Source of the DNA: Gonapodya sp. JEL0774 | Taxonomy: Eukaryota > Monoblepharomycota > Monoblepharidomycetes > Monoblepharidales > Gonapodyaceae | Direction: 5' to 3' | Assembly: GCA_027604505.1 (NCBI GenBank) | Contig: JADIIX010000071.1 | Location: 8,372 to 72,371, forward strand | Length of the DNA stretch: 64,000 nucleotides | Part shown: positions 27,673-40,800 of the stretch, in pieces | Layout of the letters: every line of letters starts with the position of its first letter | How positions within the stretch are numbered: position 1 is the stretch's first letter | Translations under genes and position numbers: made by a program | The notes under the pieces: model-generated | Database searches by the model: none | Seen by the model: only the letters and a program-made list of their open reading frames with translations | What the model was told of the DNA's origin: nothing

Positions 27673-29041
27673 CTACTCAAGCTTCTTTGAAACAGCTGCC
27701 TCTGTCGCAACTTTTGCTTTCCATTGGTTGTACGCTTTAGAAAAAGTGGATGTAATTGATGAACAGACCGCACACGTCAACTGTGCTTCCCAATTGACTT
27801 ACAAGCATCCGTTCCAAATGCCCAGTCCCACCAGCGGAAAGTGGATGAATAATTTCCGAGAAAATTCTTATGAAGAACGTGGGCGTAAATGGCACGTTCC
27901 TTTTACGACTATCAACAAGAAATGCATACGTACCATGTGATGGAAATCGTGGAAATCACCACCTGAAACACAATATCGCGTTCGCAGTTAATGAGGTATT
28001 TTGAGGAGATCCACAAGAGTACTTACCACCGACAAATGGAAGGAAATGACGCAACGACCATGGAAAGTCGTATCCCGAGTGGGCATCGATTTCCTGCGCA
28101 ATCCGCACCGAGATCCACAGAAAAACGCTCATAATGTGAAGGTCATTGGTGGCCACAACCCACAAGAGCGGGCCGCCGATTGTTCCAAGTCCAAGAATAA
28201 GGGTCTCCAATGGGTGTGCGTATTCTCCCACGATGGCAAATGGTGCGGTAAACTCGTGATGAACTTTGTGAATGCGTTTGTACAGGTAAGGCTGGTGTAA
28301 GAGGGAGTGTACACAGTAGTGGTAGAAGTCCTCAAACACCAAGAAGAATGCAAGCTGCATCAGCATGGTGGACCTTGCACGAGTGGGGACGGCAGAGACG
28401 AAGATTGTAGAGCTTTCGTTAGCGAACCCGCAACGAGAAAAACTCACAGAGGCGGAAAAGCTTCCGTGATTCGCATTCCAAACAACTTTGCGAGGGGGTG
28501 GAACGCAATCTCGAGAGGCAGCTGATAATGATATAGCCCATAAAACCATGTAGGCCATTAATAAAGATTGACTGTCAAAAGTTACCTGGATGCAAAACTG
28601 GCTGAACAACAGATACCTTTGGGGACAACAGATCAAGCTGATGAACATGTCGACATTTGGACGCAGAGCTTACCGCAGACATTTCCAGTAATTTTCCGTG
28701 GTATTAGGTTTATTCCTTTGGATTTTGTACTGTTGCATCGCCGGGATGAAATCGCAGGCAAAGTAGGGCAAAGCTCTGAGATACCAAGCGGAATCAATCA
28801 AAAGGGCTGAGTGAGTCGACGGGCATGAAAAACTTACGCCAAGAAGTAGGTAACCTAAATCAACAAACGAAAAGAATCTTAGAGTGATGAAACGCGGATG
28901 GAAGTCACAGAAAGGCTCTTTGCTCACTTGGTGCATTACGAACGCAGCAACGGTCAAAACGATCAACTCATTCCGGCCCACATAGAGAGATTGCCACCAG
29001 CCCTCTAGCCCACGGTATTGTCTCTCGATGAAGACATCCAT
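27673..29041 (-). CDS. ERG25: C-4 methylsterol monooxygenase (ERG25 family)
   Basis: ER di-iron hydroxylase that starts removal of C-4 methyl groups in sterol synthesis. The start is MDVFIERQYRGLEGWWQSLY. Hydrophobic helices follow (VLTVAAFVMHQ; FCIQVTFDSQSLLMAYMVLW). Histidine boxes are in order: YHYCVHSLLH, KRIHKVHHEF, and FHDFHHM after HSGYDFPWSLRHFLPFVGG. The next exon reads LGNYSSTFRWWDWAFGTDAC, and the last ends KKLE before a stop at 27673. Length (roughly 300 residues after splicing) and motif order match the family. It lies 156 bases downstream of, and in the same direction as, the aldehyde dehydrogenase start. No intronic oddity seen. Confidence 0.9.
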
Positions 29042-29264
29042 TTCGATTCAATGTGACGAAGGGTACGAGAATTGCTCAAACAGCTGGTGAGTGACTCAAT
29101 GAGAACAGTGTGTCGAGCTTCGCTTCGCCCACCACAGGGAAGAAGGGTTTTGCCTCAACATTTCACCCAAACACTCTATTGTACACTGGGGAATGAAATA
29201 AAATCTTTAATTATTTACAAGCACATATAGTGTCATAGACAGGCGAAAGCTATCAAGCGAGGTG

Positions 29265-29959
29265 TCAGCCAGCAGTGCCATTTATTAGACGGACAAATCG
29301 CAAAACATTTGAGTCGAATAGCTCTGCTCTGATGGGCATTTCAGGGTTTGTGAAGGGATTTTTCATCACAAAATCTGAATCTGCCAACGGAGCAGAAGAG
29401 AGACAGGAAACCCCTCAGATTCCAAGTGGGATGTCTCTCCGCAGTAAGGGTGCACTTACATATTTCGTAGAGCCGTCGCAGAATAGTGTCAACCGATATT
29501 TGAGCAGAATCGGCGATCAGAATGAACTTGGCGCCTTCGTGTATTGTGAAAATCGTGGGCAATTAGTGCATCCCCCATTGACAGAGAAACTCACCCTCAC
29601 TCACCTGTTGGTGTCTGATAGCAATGAAGTTTAAAAGAATCGGTTTCCAGAACTTCCAGACCGGAGGATCCTGGAACTGGAGATATGTTCCGTGTAATGG
29701 CGTGGATTCTGGAGCAAAGTTGAACTTCAAGATTACCGCTTCCCACCACATCTTCGCCACTCTCACCCATGAAGTGTCCCTGCAAGGACTAGGTATTCAT
29801 TATTGCTTAGTCGTTGGAGAGAATCTGTGTAGTCCTTATTGTACACCAGACCCCCAGCCTTGTCATGTCCCCGGGATATGAATCGTAAACGTATTGCATA
29901 TCCTCGTCTGCTATGTCACCGAATCTCACTTTATTGATGATGTAAATCGAATGGATCAT
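29265..29959 (-). CDS. TRS23: TRAPP complex subunit Trs23/TRAPPC4
   Basis: Core subunit of the TRAPP tether, a guanine nucleotide exchange factor for Ypt1/Rab1 in ER-Golgi traffic. Longin-type start MIHSIYIINK, then after an intron AGGLVYNKDYTDSLQRLSNN and EYLVLAGTLHG. Further exons give LEVLETDSFKLHCYQTPTGA, KFILIADSAQISVDTILRRL and YEIC; the last reads DFVMKNPFTNPEMPIRAELF and ends RLINGTAG at 29265. The glycine-rich AGGLVY, the FKLHCYQT strand and the NPFxxPEMPIR end are characteristic. Some internal exon edges were not resolved. Confidence 0.86.
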
Positions 29960-30130
29960 TGGGCGGCGGTGCAGAATTGAACTGCCCACCCTTCACATTC
30001 TGGGGAAAGAGCCGAGCGGCAAAAATTCAGTTCATTTGTCCAAATCCACCAACTCCTCCGAAACGTATAGTTATTACAAACCTAACAAATCATTTAATAT
30101 AGGATTGGTTCAAGTAAATTACAAAACATT

Positions 30131-31881
30131 TCATTGACAATGACTCCTTTCAAGAAGGCCCTTAAGAGTCCGAATCTCCATCTCCAGCTCCATAACTTGA
30201 ACTTCCAAAGTCGAATTCTCTGTAGAAAGAACCTCGAGTCCCATTTCCATATCAGATAATCTGTTCTTGCGCTTCTGACGACATTTCGATGCAGCTGAGA
30301 ACAAATGATACCAATATTCAGAAGAGGGACAGATTGAATAAGATTCTGCACTCGTTGCTCACCTTCTCTGTTCTTCTCCAAAGCAATCCGGCGCTTCTCC
30401 TCTGCGCTCAGTGCCGCGGCTGCACTTTTCTTCTTGGTCGGCCGCTGCTGTTCGATATTATCTTCGAGCTCTACAACCCTTTTCCGTGAAGCTGGTCCGC
30501 CGTTAGGCTTGTTCGGTTTCAGGGGACGAACTGGACCGGTTAGAGTATCTGAGAAGCCGGATGAGCTTCCAGTCGATAGAGCTGATTCAGCCGATGCAGC
30601 TGATGGGCCAATGGAACGGGTGGTCGCCTTATGGTCTCGAGAAAGAGGAGGTGGGGCATCTGAGCTCGATTCATCGATAGCGCCGGGTGCAGATTGAGCT
30701 TGCTGCAGTTCGGAACTTGAAAGCGCGATATTTCCCCTATAGGGAGAAGGAACACGCGACGAACCCCATGTAGACAATGCCTGTGTGCCATCAAACCCGA
30801 CCGCGCTGACGATGGATTCGACATTAATAGAGACAGGCGCTGGGTGTGAATTTTCAACAATGCCAACAGTCGGCCCCATCGCCGAGATCCAAGATGCGTA
30901 CTGTCCGAAATCGTGCTCCGAATGAGAAGTTTGATGTGATGTGGAGCCGACAGGTTGATCAAGCGTCATTTGGACTCCATTTGAGGAAAAGCTTTTGTCG
31001 GTGGTGGGTTGGAGAGGAAGGGCGGGATTAGCGGGGAGGAGGGAAGTACTAATTGGGAAATAGATCTGTCCTGTCCCGGTGGCACTATGTTGCAACATGC
31101 CAGGTTGAGTGGCAATTGTTTGAATGCGATAGTCCACAATTCCGGGTGCAGAAGAGTCGGCGGACTGCATAGCTGCTCCAGCTTCGACCGCGGTGCCAGG
31201 CGGCACACGGACTGAGGATCCTGGAACTCTGATAATCTGGAATGACGACGTCAACTCTTGCGGGGGTGATTGTTCCACCACCGGGTAACTAGAGAGCTGG
31301 AGACAGGACGCCTGGCTCGGTGGTGCGAAGTGATTTTGCTGTTGCTTGAACGGATACGGTCCGTTCACAGTTTTCAATAGATGGGTTATCGCACCCACGG
31401 ACGATAGAACACCATTTCGAATGTTTGTATGCACCGATGAGCTCTCGAACCTTGGATCTAGATCAGGATGCGAGAGAGGCATCTGCATATCCAAGTTCTG
31501 GACAGCACTCTGAAGTTCGAAAGTTTGTTGCTTCATGCCTGCATCGGTTTCATGTGTCGGATTGAGTAGAGCATTGATGGGGCTCAGTCGAGGTGCAGCA
31601 GACGGCTGGTAGCCCTCAACTGTTTTGGGGAGCGAAGAGATGATGTCGGATTCGTCGGTGTGGACCAGTCCCATTACCGAGACCCCACCACGGGCAGACA
31701 CCGATTCAGGAGCAATTGGAGCCAGTTTCTGTCCAAATTGGTCATCAAAAACATTATGCTCCGCTTCCAATGAGTGATTGTTGTGGATTGTCGCAGAGAG
31801 TGATTGAGTGAGCAAGAGGCCCGTGGGCATATCCAAAAGTGAATGCATTGAGGGTTGTGAAGACCAGGAGACCGTGGTCAT
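30131..31881 (-). CDS. bZIP transcription factor, ATF/CREB-like
   Basis: Sequence-specific DNA-binding factor. A long Ser/Pro/Gln-rich region of about 490 residues starts MTTVSWSSQPSMHSLLD. A basic cluster (RKRVVELED, RPTKKKSAAAAL) leads into the bZIP: RRIALEKNRE, then across an intron AASKCRQKRKNRLSDMEMGL. The asparagine and arginine of the N-x7-R signature are present, and the Cys before Arg is the ATF2/Atf1 form. The zipper continues EVLSTENSTLEVQVMELEME and ends TLKGLLERSHCQ with a stop at 30131. Ignoring the intron gives a longer false end at 30094. Within the N-terminal region nothing else is recognised. The ATG at 31881 is the best start; an earlier in-frame ATG at 31950 is possible. 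Confidence 0.85.
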
Positions 31882-32594
31882 TTTCGGGAAGCCTTTAATG
31901 ACATACGAAAATAAGTAATCAGCCAGGTTCTTGGATGTGATGCAGCGCACCTGTTGCTGGGGCAGAATGATTGCGTTGAAAGGAGTGGAGGTTTGGCAAG
32001 AAGTGGTAAAGGATCCGCTAAGAGAATCTCCACGATCGGATTCTTGGAAACTGTGGAAGAAGTCGTCGGAAGCAACTCAAATGAATGCCAAGGGAGATTG
32101 TGCCCCCAATGAAGGTGGATCGTGGAGTCCGGCTGCGGAAGTCTAAAGAATAATGTGCACGACAACGATTCGTGTCTGCGATATGCTGCGTATAGAATGG
32201 GGTGCAGTAAAGGAGAATCCAGGGGTGTGCTGTTTCACTCCCTGCGTGATGTAATCATGATGGACTAATAATTATGGGGAAAACCGTTTTATCCGATGAC
32301 ATCATTGATGCTTTCCCTCCTTCCGAACACTGGGAAGTTTTCTTTATAACTGTATCAACATCCAAAACAATTAGAAAATGCAGAGCCGGCAGGATTGAAA
32401 TTGGCTTGCCATCACAGTTCCACAGTGGCTCGAAAATTAATTAGTCTTCCCTTCTTTTGTCCATCCCGTCTGTCCACCCACATCGAAGCTTGTTGTTGGG
32501 ATCCATACTATACTTCTTTGGTATGATGATCCCGTTACCAACCCATATTATTTGCTTCTTTATTTAAGTATTTATCGCTGTGTATTCCTTTCAC
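31882..32594 (-). promoter_or_regulatory. upstream region of the bZIP gene with CRE-like sites
   Basis: About 710 bases between the bZIP start and the stop of the kinase gene. It contains TGACATCA at 32297-32304, one base off the palindromic CRE TGACGTCA, and a TGATGTAATCA at about 32248. Both resemble bZIP half-site pairs, so autoregulation is possible (inference). The rest is AT-rich with no coding signal. Confidence 0.4.
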
Positions 32595-34092
32595 TCACTT
32601 CTTTCCAACGTTGAGCCTAAAACCGCTCGCGAACCCTTCCTTACTTTCGAAGTCAAAAATTGAGGGTCCCTTGCTCCCAGCGGAGGGTTCCACACCTGTG
32701 ACAGTTCCTGCACCCGCTGAGTAAATTTCGCCCTCGCCAACTTCACGAGCACTATGGTGTGCATGTGGAGCGGTGGGAGAGTGTGCTTTCTTGCGTTCGC
32801 CTGCCCAACCACGGAGTCCACAGATCATATCCCAATCACGAGAAGAGGATGACGCAAGCTAAAATGATCACCCACCGCTCGCCACCGATGGCCAACTGGG
32901 AAACAACTTTGGATCCTTGGGTGCCGGATCCTCCAAGAACCACGGATGTCGCATTGCATCCTCTGCAGTGATCCGTCGAGCGGGATCGTAGCATAGCATT
33001 GATGCAAGGAGATCAAGGCCCGATTGAGTTAAGTAAGGGAACTTTCGACGAAGGGAAGATTGGGGAACATGCGTGAAATTAATAGTGCGCGCATTCGGGA
33101 GAGATGTCCAAGAAGGCCAAATACTTTCATCCGGGGAACCGAGAAGAGCAAAGATCTGATCGATTGCAGAGTGAAATGTTTGATCAGATGTCAGGGACGG
33201 CTAGCATACAAACGCGCAACTCTTCCCAAACCTTGCTGATCTGATCAATTTCTCCTCGTCCGGGCATCAACGCCTCATTATTAATCAGCTCCCCAAAAAT
33301 ACACCCTATACTCCAAATGTCGATAGCTGGTGTGTAGTTTTCCTCGCCCAGGAGAAGCTCTGGGGCGCGGTACCAAAGAGTGACAACCAACTGAGTCAAA
33401 TTGACGGGAGGGTCGCCATAAGCGCGAGCGAGACCGAAGTCCGCAATTTTGACATGACCGGTGTTGGTCATGAGCAGGTTAGAGGTTTTTCTTTGCCAGG
33501 AAATGTGTGCAGAGAAGATAATGAATTGGTGACACAACACGAATAGAAGTTCAACTCAACTAACAAATCTCTATGTATAATCCACAAATCATGCAAAAGC
33601 TTCACTCCAGAAAGAAGCTGCAACATCAGAGTTTTGACCTCGGAGACAAGGAACGCGGTATTACGAGCACGCATCGTCTCCATGAGTGTCTTGAGATCGT
33701 GAGGGATGAATTCCATTACCATGAAGATGCTACAGGGGAAACCTTTAATGTGTGCGTGCTGTGAGCAAGAGATTGCTGTAAGCCCAAAGTACTCACTTGT
33801 TTAAGGACTCGCCCACAACAATTTCCTTCACATTTACGATGTTTGGATGCTTTGCCATCAGCAAGCACTGTATCTCTCTCAAGCTCGTCACCGGGAAACC
33901 GCTCCTCTCGTTCTCGAGCTTCAGTTTCTTGAGAGCAACGATCTCTCCTGAGAGCTTGTCTCGGGCACGGTACACGACACCGTAAGAGCCCTCGGCGATG
34001 CGGTTCAGTTTTTCGTATGAGTCAACGGAGCGACAGGGCACGAGACTCGGAAACAGGAGATTGCGGGGAACGGGTCGAGGATTCCGTGCCAT
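32595..34092 (-). CDS. cyclin-dependent kinase, CDK11 (PITSLRE)/CDK10-like
   Basis: Ser/Thr kinase linked in this family to transcription and splicing. Short N-terminus, then [20 protein letters not shown] with the glycine loop, [11 protein letters not shown] with the catalytic Lys, and a cyclin-binding helix PVTSLREI close to CDK11's PITSLRE. Next come [29 protein letters not shown] and IIHRDL, spliced to [20 protein letters not shown] (HRD and DFG). [20 protein letters not shown] and [20 protein letters not shown] follow. The C-lobe reads [20 protein letters not shown]. The last exon ends [16 protein letters not shown] at 32595, reminiscent of the CDK11 tail. CDK10 is the alternative; the helix and GFP insert favour CDK11. 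The long regulatory N-terminus of animal CDK11 is absent. Confidence 0.85.
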
Positions 34093-34169
34093 CTTCAGGG
34101 ATAGTCGCAGTGCAGAGGCCTGCAGTTCTCCAGACGTCTAAGATGGGAATTATTCACTGACAAATTGCA

Positions 34170-34715
34170 TCAATTATATCGTGCATATTGTTCTGCGAGG
34201 GACCCTTCAGGACCCTCCAAACTCACAGTAGGTGAATTATTCGGCCTAGGTGACACCTCGAGGGTCGGAGTTTGCGCTCTTTGAAGAGCCTCGACTTTCG
34301 AAGTGCTTGAGCTTTCGTTGAATTGGGAAGTGAGGGGGTTCCGACTGTCGCCACCGCCTTCCGAGGATGCAGCAGCGGGATCGCCGACAGCGTCCGAACG
34401 TTTTTTCTTGTCCTTGTCGCGTACCTTCACCTTCTTCTTCCTTTTTCGCGGTCGACTATTGTCTTCACCAGTGTCATCGTCGTCCGTGTCCCATTTTGAT
34501 TTTCGGCTTCCAGACTTCCCTGCAGTGTCACCTTCAACCATTGCACCGTACTCTTGTGTACTAGACAAGCGTTGCTGCTCTACGATCACCAGATCCTCCG
34601 CCCGTTCCTCGTCACTCTGTCCGCGAAAGTAACGATCTAGGTCCTCGTCATCAAGTTCCTCGAGTGGTCGCTGGGGTCCAAATACATCATCGCCGTTGTT
34701 GCTCAGAGCTTCCAT
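34170..34715 (-). CDS. small charged protein of unknown function
   Basis: About 181 residues from MEALSNNGDDVFGPQRPLEE to SLAEQYARYN. The N-terminal part is acidic with DDEDLDRYFRGQSDEERAED. It is followed by RKSKWDTDDDDTGEDNSRPR and a strong basic run RKRKKKVKVRDKDKKKRS, a likely nuclear localisation signal, then a Ser/Pro-rich tail. The open frame continues 27 codons upstream but only to a non-ATG codon, so an upstream spliced exon is possible. I do not recognise the family; a nuclear RNA-processing role would be guesswork. Confidence 0.5.
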   Translation of the reverse strand: MEALSNNGDDVFGPQRPLEELDDEDLDRYFRGQSDEERAEDLVIVEQQRLSSTQEYGAMVEGDTAGKSGSRKSKWDTDDDDTGEDNSRPRKRKKKVKVRDKDKKKRSDAVGDPAAASSEGGGDSRNPLTSQFNESSSTSKVEALQRAQTPTLEVSPRPNNSPTVSLEGPEGSLAEQYARYN

Positions 34716-34883
34716 TTCCAAGCGATTGAGTAGCTTTTTCTTCACTATCCCCGATGTTTGTTTACCGGCAGTCCCGCACTGTACAAACCGAGCCAAAAGA
34801 GGGTTGGCATCACAAACATAAATAAATTATAAGTGCTATACACATATAGAGCCTTGTTTTATCTTCGTCCGTGCCGGTTAGTC

Positions 34884-37800
34884 TCATCTAAATGTTCCGA
34901 CTGTTCGTGCCATCCGTTTGGTCCGATCCAAATTCAAGAATTCCCTCTCTCGGGGTCGATTTTGTGCAGCAAATCCCACGACACCCGATTTCTGGAAGTG
35001 GAAGATCAATAAGAGAAGACTACGAACGATTTTAAGCCGCACGCACATTTGTTTCTTCTCCGGGGATGGCAGGTGGACGCTCAAGTAGACTCTCGTAGAA
35101 AACATGAGTCGGAGGTTCTTGAATGCATAGAATCTCACTTATCGAGACGTCTGTAATCTGCAGGTTGTAACGCGGTGAGACGTTCACTACGTTCCAGTCG
35201 ACCCCAGTCGACGAATCAGATACTGAGACAACTTACAGAAGGAACAGGAAAATCGATTACTTTGTTTAGAGGGCCTTCGTCGTCCGTGTGTTTCATCGAT
35301 TTCGTATTTGCGGTGCTCTTCGTGCGGCGGTCCACAATCTGGTAGGAGACCGTACATGGTAAATCGACTTTTCATCGGAAGAAGTGTCTGTGACTTACTG
35401 CGTTCAAAAACTCCATCAGATCAAAAGAAGTGAGGTCATTTGGATTCAAAATGAGTTCCTGAACTCTCCTCATCAAGTTCTCCCTGGGGCGCTCGCAAAG
35501 CGGAGGTGTACCGCCGGGTCCCGGCTGTATGGTGCTGTGATCGGTGGACACATCAGACTCATGTTGAGATTGTTTCGCACATTCCAATCGTTCCAAGGTT
35601 TCGCGTCCCTCAAGAGTCCTTCTCTCAAACGGGGTTGCATTGGCTTCGCTTGAAAGCTTCGGGGCTCCATCTGCTCTCAGTTCCCTCTTCGCGGATGATA
35701 CACCAGAGACTGTACAGGGTTTCACAAGCAATGTGTCAATTTGTCGTAGTAAGTCCCGCCGAATGTCTGTTGTGTCAGCATCAGCAGCAGAGTTCATGAA
35801 GCGAAGTTGATTCAGCAAACTGAGGAGGTCTTTTGGGAGCTCCAACTGCCTTATCCACGTGCTGACAGAGTCAAGCGAAATTTCATTCGTAAACGGCCCA
35901 TTTACTTCCAACTATCGGATCATTCAAATTAGTTCCGCGGTGTGGAGGATGACGGTCACGTTCACTACTACTTACGACTGATAAATTCTCCTCTGTCAGG
36001 AGACGGCGGGAGTTTTCTGTCAAGGACACCTTGATTCCATAACCTGAAAAGTCCAATCAGTCCGAGGATCATCAGCGTTCAACGGAAGAATGTATGCTCA
36101 CCTGTCACGATAAGATCATATGTCCGTTCCTTGGTTACTAGGCTGATAGGCAGCTTAAAATGTCCCATCACCCGACACGCCACTCCAACGGTACAGCGAG
36201 TACTACGATTTGGTTTCAATACCAATGGTGAAGGCAAACTAATTTCGCTGATATCCGGTTGGAGCTGTGATGTCGCGAATGTGCAGTGCAATGTAACATC
36301 CCCATTGTTGGTCAACACGATGCTTCCAAAGGCGAAGTGGTTGCACGGACATTTGCCTGTAGTACAAAGGTGACTCAAAATCTCAAGTAAGGTGCGCAAG
36401 GATTCGACCCCGCGGGAACGTACCGAGGGACACTGTCGTGGGAGCGATATCAAGATTCATTCTTCCTCCAACCCCAAGAAGGGCGATTTCTTTGTAGTTG
36501 ATTCCTTTGCATTCTACCAAGAGGCTTGACGTAAACTTGCCAAAGCTTGGGGGTGTGAATGAAACCTTGATGTCCTCATTCTCTCGTGGGAGCATCGAAC
36601 CTTCAGACTTTGACAAAGTGTAGTGATCTTTTGGAGAGGGAATTTGCCACGCGAGTGGAACTTTGCCCTTGTTGGTTATGGAAATGGTTTCGGTATAAGT
36701 GGTGCCAATAGCACAAACACCAAAATCAATGAAGACACTTCGAATTCCAATTTCAGGAAAGAGAGCTTTCCCTCGTACGGAGACAGAAAATGTCCCTATA
36801 TTGGTTGCCAAACTAATAGCAGAACGAAGTTCGTATGCACCGCTTGGTGTCCAGGAAACCTGACATGTCGAGGTCTCTCCACCCAATGTAATTCCGTTTG
36901 CAGGTTGAACTTTCACCGGATACGCAAATTTCATTGACCAAGTCAAAGGAAAACGACCATAATTGCGCCAGGTTAAAATCTTGCTGGTCGCATCAGATAC
37001 TGGGCATAACCCCAAGTTGAGGAAATTAAATTCGTTATGCTTCAAAAGAGCCTCTTCACACTGTCCGTGTGCGTACAAAGTGAAAGGGCGATTTACCAAG
37101 TCAGTTTTGAGCACAAGCCTCTCTCGAAAACTCCCCACTTCATAGCAGACAGTGGTGATGGTGAGATCAGAATGCTTTCTCGGCAGCAAAAGTCCTTTGA
37201 AATTCGTTATGTGAAACCTAGATGGGCGATTAGTGTCCTTCAACTGATACGAGGTCTTCACGGTCCCGACATTCTTGATGTGGAATTTGAGCTCCGGTCG
37301 AGAAGACTTCTCAAACATGCCGAAGTCTAGACTCTCCACGCTGAATTCGAGTAGTACAGATCCGGCATGAAGGTTGATAGGGATTCTATGATACGAATAT
37401 GGAGAAGTGATCTCGAGTACCACTGACGACTTCGTTTCCTGTCGAAAGTGTGATTCTTACATATATTCGAAAGCGGGATTCAATGCGACCGTATACTCAC
37501 TGCGGTGGGAACAAAAGCGACCGTAACAGATGCCTCTGAAAAAGGTAACACGGTGAGTGTGCTCGGCGTAACCCGCAAGTCTGGGAACTCCTGATCAAAT
37601 CTAAATAAAATTGGATAATTCTACGCCCCGGATCATCGTTACAACAAGAGTCAACAGAATCTCTTCCGGGAGGGTACTCACCACATCACCGACGTTTTTC
37701 AGATCCAAGCGTTGCTCATATCGGTTTCCGATTATGCAGTCAGAATACTCCATCGCATTGCGAGAAATGATCAATACGGCCTTGTGAACGTGTGACCATG

Positions 37801-40800
37801 TTTCGGATTAACTTTTTCACTCGTGAAGTGAACATCAAGTAACGAACCTCCCGACCAGCCCCTACAAGCTCAATCGTCCACCTTTCGTTTATCGTGCCCA
37901 CAGTAAGCTTTCCTGGGGGCGGACTCTCTTCTTGAGGATTGAATACAATGGGCAGGTTGAACGTTTTCCCGGGAGGTAATGATACTCTGAAGGGCAGGGT
38001 CAATGATGCGAGGCTTCGTCTGTTTCTTCATGTTCCACGGACTCACCGCGCACTGGGCCAATCATCTCCACAAAGGAAAGTATCTGTTTCCTCAAGTTCA
38101 AACTTGGTTAGGTGAAGCATTGCATTTCCTTCATTTGCGATAGGCAGAAACGACGTCTAAAGTTGAAGGGAGTGTTCGTCCTGTTGTTTGTTCTTGACGA
38201 GAGCCTGAGTGCACTTACAGTGTTCTTTCCGATCATACAATGTCCAAAATCAAACCGGCGGTACTTCGCGAGAGACGCTTTGGCAGTACCTCCTGCTCCG
38301 AAGAAGTTGAATCGGATGGGTTGGGAGCAATCAGGCTCAAAAATAATGGGAAGATTTTGCACGTTCTCGTCCGCGGCACGAAACGTGAATTGCACCGTTA
38401 GAGATTGCCCTAGTTTAAGCGTACCCTTCGGTGGGGAGATTGTCAAACCTGGGTTTTCATTGCGAAGGCGGAAGTTAATGTCCTTGTGTCCGGCATTGAA
38501 AAATGTTCGCGACAACGTTTCTGGTTCATTGATTGGCTGACGATAGAAGTTTAATGGGCGAGTATCATCACACACTATGTACACTGCCTTAGGAGTTGCT
38601 GAGAGGGCCACCTCATGTGGTAAGGTGTTCGGAACTTGGGGACGACACAGCAATGTTGCCAAAAAGGTATCCTCTGTAAGTAAGCACAGCTCAACATTCA
38701 CGGACACTTCTTCGTAACTGGGAATAAGAATGGATGTCGGTTCAACTTTGACGAAGGAAGGCAGCCTAGCCGTGCTTTGGCTCGTCAACTGACTTGAACT
38801 AATCAACTGGTAAAATATTTGCTTCCGTTTGCGATGTTCTGACATCCTGGCGGCGCGACCAGGTTTTTGGCGGGACTGCATGACACTCTTGACTTCAGAA
38901 GAAAGTGAAGACTGTTTCTTGCTGAGTTTTTGGACTTGTTGGATTTCTTCAACCGCTTCAGTCCCATTTCTGGCGTCGAATAAAATAGATAGCTGAATCA
39001 TCCGCCAGTAATCCTGCGCCGAAAGCCTTGTCATTTGGCTGGTATTCTTTCCCATAAGAACTTGGTGCCGCGCCCAGCTAGTCCGAGGGTCATGTTGGGC
39101 GTACGACTGCAGGACGGTCAACTTGCCACCTGCAACTTCAACATTGTGCCCCACAACTGCCCATTCTAGATCGCAAAACGCAGGAATTGATCCAGTGTTG
39201 AAAAGAGTGAGACTACGACTGTACACGAAGTTGCTGGATATGTCCCCGAAACTTAAGTCTCCGCGATGACCAATATTGATGGTACCACCTCGCCCGCGGA
39301 CTTGTATGTTTTTGTTCCCGCTATCTGAAATAACTCTTACGTACCCTTGTGAAATGGCGGGTGCCTTGCTTGTAAAGTTGGCTCCGAGTTCGACGCAGTG
39401 TGAAGGTGAAACCACACACGAGACGCTTGCGAACCATTGAAGCTTTGTGGTACGTCTGCCATGGTTTTCCTTCTGTTTTGCAATCTTCTTGCGCTCGTCC
39501 AAGGGTGTTTGCTCCCCGAGCAGCGCAACTCCGAATTCGGCATTATCAACGAGGACATGGAAAGAGACCTCCACCATTCCTGTGTTGCATACGTAAAACC
39601 GCTTCTCGGATGATGTGTTGAAAGGAACCATTCCAAACTCCAAGTAGCCACATTTTTGATCACTCTCTTCTGTGTACTCAATGTCGAGACGGCCAAGTCC
39701 CCCGGACCCGAGAATAACTGCATTTAGGGGGTCTTCCTCCCACAAAACTCGTAAATCCATTTTAGTTGTCTCCTCTCCACAGGGTTTGAATACTACCGCG
39801 ATCGGAACACTGGCGTTCGCGGGCACGTGACCACGTTGTGGAGAGACATCGAACTCGAGCAATCCGGATGGTTGCACAAAATAATCCAGACCAAAAGGCG
39901 ATTCATTGCTCAGAGACAAAAACGATCTGTATATGCTGCCAACCCTATGAACGCCAACATCTAGAGGCTGTGAATCGGCGGCAGAAAGGCAACGCCCATC
40001 TTGAGAGTACATATGCAGCTTTGGGACTGCTGATTTCGCGACGATGGTGAACTCCTCATGATTGTTTCCATGGTAAATCCGAACGATGGTTGAGAATTCC
40101 TCCTCACTATTAGCCATATATTCAAACACAAGCTCCACCCAGCTTTCAGGGTCGCAACGGCCATCGGGGGTGAGTATGCGAATGCCCTGTGCGTTGAGAG
40201 ATGCCATCCAGGTCGGGGTCAGTTCTTTGAGGCTTCCCGTCTGGATTTCATTGCTGGTAGATGCCACTGTCAACATACTGTCCGTTTCCAAAAGTTCATC
40301 TGCATAAATCGACCAATCTGCATTCGGAGGACGAGGTCGAACGTGAAAAGCAGTCCCCACGTTCCCTTCGTTATGCAATCGCACAATCTTTTTGAATGGA
40401 TGGCCAAGCCGACATACACCGAAGTCAATAATATTTTGGGGTAACGCGATCTTCACCACCGCTGCACCGCCAAAACCGCGAATAGTGCTCTCAATGGTGT
40501 GAAATTCGTAGTTGATTACCAGTTTCCACTCATAGAGGATCATCGCAGTGGGAGTGAACGCAATCGCGATGGGAAGCGCTTGTCCTACAGCAATATTTCC
40601 TCTACGAGGTGTAATTGTTATCAATTCTGAGGCGTGTTGCCGATCCGCTGCAGCTTTGGTGCTGGTTTGTATCCTGGTAAGTTCGACAGTGAAGTTTAGA
40701 GCAATGTTTCCTGTGTTCACGACCTCGAGCTCCCTCTGACACTTGGATCCCAGGCTACAAATTCCGAAGTCAAGAATAGTGCTGAAATTGTCCGGGTGAA

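Noticed and set aside
30094-31950. 618-residue uninterrupted bZIP-gene ORF ending at 30094
   Set aside because: It reads through an intron near 30360-30300; splicing restores a complete basic region and zipper with a stop at 30131.
34716-34796. N-terminal extension of the small charged protein to LARFVQCG
   Set aside because: No ATG opens this stretch; it would need a non-ATG start or an unseen upstream exon.
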